This document shows positions 6,626-7,619 of a stretch of 7,619 nucleotides of DNA, in pieces (the stretch's first letter is position 1; every line of letters starts with the position of its first letter). The notes under the pieces are model-generated. The model was given only the letters and a program-made list of their open reading frames with translations, ran no database searches and was not told the DNA's origin. A program made the position numbers and the translations under genes. Origin of the DNA: Candidatus Wolframiiraptor sp. (GTDB lineage: Archaea > Thermoproteota > Nitrososphaeria_A > Caldarchaeales > Wolframiiraptoraceae); contig QMUP01000035.1 in NCBI GenBank assembly GCA_003660635.1, positions 1 to 7,619 on the forward strand. Reading direction: 5' to 3'.

Positions 6626-7180
6626 ATGACCGAGGAATCGGATAGGGCGAAGGAACTCGCGGCGGTGAAGGAATACATTGAGAGGAGGCTCGAGGAATTA
6701 AGAACCGAAATATCATCGCTTGAGAAATTGAAGAAATTCATCGACGATGAGTTAGCGAAGGTGAGCTTCAAAAAAGCCGCAGAGGTCAAACCCGTTGAAA
6801 GAATCGGGAAACCCCCACCGCCAGAATTGGCTAAGGCGAGGGTTCTCAGATCGAAGACTGGCGAGGTCTTGGCGAGAATAATCACCTTGCCTAATGAGTT
6901 GAGATTCATAATAGAGCCAGGTATAAACCTCACCCGCGACGCGAAGCCATTTCAATCATTCTTAGTAAGGAAGGTGTTGGAGGCCATGAATAAATCTGAT
7001 CTAGAGCGGGTTGACCGCGGCCTAATTCCACCGGGCCATGAACTGACTTACGAAATAATTTATGATGGTGACCGCGTGAAAGAAATAATTGTGAAGAACT
7101 TTAGGGAGGAGTATCGGCTAAGGGAGATAATAAATGCTGTTAGGTGGACCCTAGAAACCGTCGCAGCCTCTAGCCGTTGA
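6626..7180 (+). CDS. Unrecognised coiled-coil protein coupled to DNA ligase
   Basis: I do not recognise this 184-residue family. Residues about 5-46 are highly charged with heptad-like leucine/isoleucine spacing and should form a long helix or coiled coil. A Pro/Lys-rich linker follows at about 50-70 (including PPPPE). Residues about 72-180 look like a compact alpha/beta domain with strands such as VLARIITL and LRFIIEP, ending in a helix. There is no signal peptide or membrane segment and no cysteine, so it is a soluble cytoplasmic protein, probably an oligomer or partner-binding protein. Its ATG comes one base after the ligase stop, with a strong AGGAGG site, so the two are almost certainly co-transcribed. 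A role alongside ligase or DNA transactions is only inferred from this coupling. Reading-frame quality and context make the gene itself secure. Confidence 0.85.
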   Translation: MTEESDRAKELAAVKEYIERRLEELRTEISSLEKLKKFIDDELAKVSFKKAAEVKPVERIGKPPPPELAKARVLRSKTGEVLARIITLPNELRFIIEPGINLTRDAKPFQSFLVRKVLEAMNKSDLERVDRGLIPPGHELTYEIIYDGDRVKEIIVKNFREEYRLREIINAVRWTLETVAASSR

Positions 7181-7185
7181 CGCAT

Positions 7186-7605
7186 TTATTCGCCCATAAC
7201 GGTTACCATGAATCTCCTGCTCCTAGACCTGACATCGAGTTCTATGAAGATTATCTGCTGCCACGTCCCCAAGACCAGTGATCCCCCTCGAACGGGAACG
7301 CTTAGGCTCGGTCCGAGAATGGTCGCCCTCACGTGGCTGTGGCCATTATAATCTCCCCACCTCAAATGATGTTTATATTCAACATTTTTTGGGGCTATTC
7401 TCTCCAAGGCATTTGGGAGGTCTTCCTTTAACCCCGGTTCATACTCCATCGTCGAGATGGCCGCAGTTGATCCTATCGCGAAGATGTGGGCGACGCCATC
7501 CCTTATCCCCGATTCCTCAACGACTCCCTCGACTAAATCCGTTATATCGACTATATCGCCTTCTCCCCTCGTCTTAATATGGACTTCTCTCTGAAATACC
7601 CGCAA
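7186..7605 (-). CDS. YjbQ/UPF0047 family protein
   Basis: Small conserved protein of the YjbQ/UPF0047 family, found in archaea and bacteria, forming a compact beta-rich trimer in known structures. The E. coli member was reported to have weak thiamine-phosphate synthase side activity; the physiological role is unsettled. Signatures seen are STAAISTMEYEPGL at 46-59, YKHHLRWGDYNGHSHVRA at 77-94 with His79, His80, His89 and His91 as likely metal or catalytic residues, and GPSLSVPV through LGTWQQI at 98-118. The 139 residues are the full family length. The start is TTG at 7605: an in-frame TAA lies two codons upstream (7611-7609), and GGTGAG is suitably spaced, so no longer form is possible. It converges on the coiled-coil gene with five bases between the stop codons. 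Confidence 0.92.
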   Translation of the reverse strand: MRVFQREVHIKTRGEGDIVDITDLVEGVVEESGIRDGVAHIFAIGSTAAISTMEYEPGLKEDLPNALERIAPKNVEYKHHLRWGDYNGHSHVRATILGPSLSVPVRGGSLVLGTWQQIIFIELDVRSRSRRFMVTVMGE

Positions 7606-7612
7606 AACTTAT

Positions 7613-7618
7613 CTCACC
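7613..7618 (-). promoter_or_regulatory. Ribosome binding site of the YjbQ-family gene
   Basis: GGTGAG on the minus strand lies seven bases before the TTG start at 7605. It supports the use of this rare start codon right at the window edge. Confidence 0.6.
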
Positions 7619-7619
7619 G

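Noticed and set aside
5184..6933. Minus-strand frames of 93-196 codons opposite the ligase and coiled-coil genes.
   Set aside because: They are shadows of the ligase and downstream genes, with Ser/Pro-rich products and no ribosome binding sites or domains.

Overview
The window looks like chromosomal DNA of an archaeon, probably a TACK-type lineage; that placement is an impression from protein style, not a computed result. The archaeal signs are an archaeal/eukaryal-type isoleucyl-tRNA synthetase, an archaeal ATP-dependent DNA ligase with a PCNA-binding-like motif, a short archaeal-length TrmO-family protein, AT-rich TATA-like boxes at promoter distance, and frequent GTG/TTG starts with GAGG-type ribosome binding sites. 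Genes are packed tightly. I see no mobile element, CRISPR array, tRNA or rRNA, and no gene-free stretch longer than about 180 bases.

Layout. Positions 1-2846 (minus) hold ileS, read from its start and cut by the left edge before its C-terminal end. A 156-base gap with a likely ileS promoter and a strong palindrome follows. Next come three minus-strand genes that look like one operon, transcribed from about 4660 down to 3003: a TrmO/UPF0066 tRNA methyltransferase, a small single-span membrane protein overlapping its stop codon, and a compact histone-deacetylase-fold hydrolase 39 bases further on. A 182-base divergent promoter region (4655-4836) separates these from a plus-strand pair: ATP-dependent DNA ligase (4837-6624) and, one base later, an unrecognised coiled-coil protein (6626-7180). 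A convergent YjbQ/UPF0047 gene (7186-7605, minus) ends five bases from that stop codon.

Functional themes. The left half is linked to decoding: TrmO acts on the t6A-modified A37 of tRNA, and IleRS charges tRNA-Ile, which carries t6A37. The deacetylase and membrane protein between them have no obvious shared pathway. The right half centres on nick sealing in DNA replication and repair, with a coupled partner of unknown role. Most of the window is housekeeping. The features most worth a second look are the compact deacetylase with its structured ribosome binding site, the cysteine-bearing membrane protein in the TrmO operon, the ligase-coupled coiled-coil protein, and the inverted and direct repeats in the two promoter regions. 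I found no clear evidence of a wholly new system.
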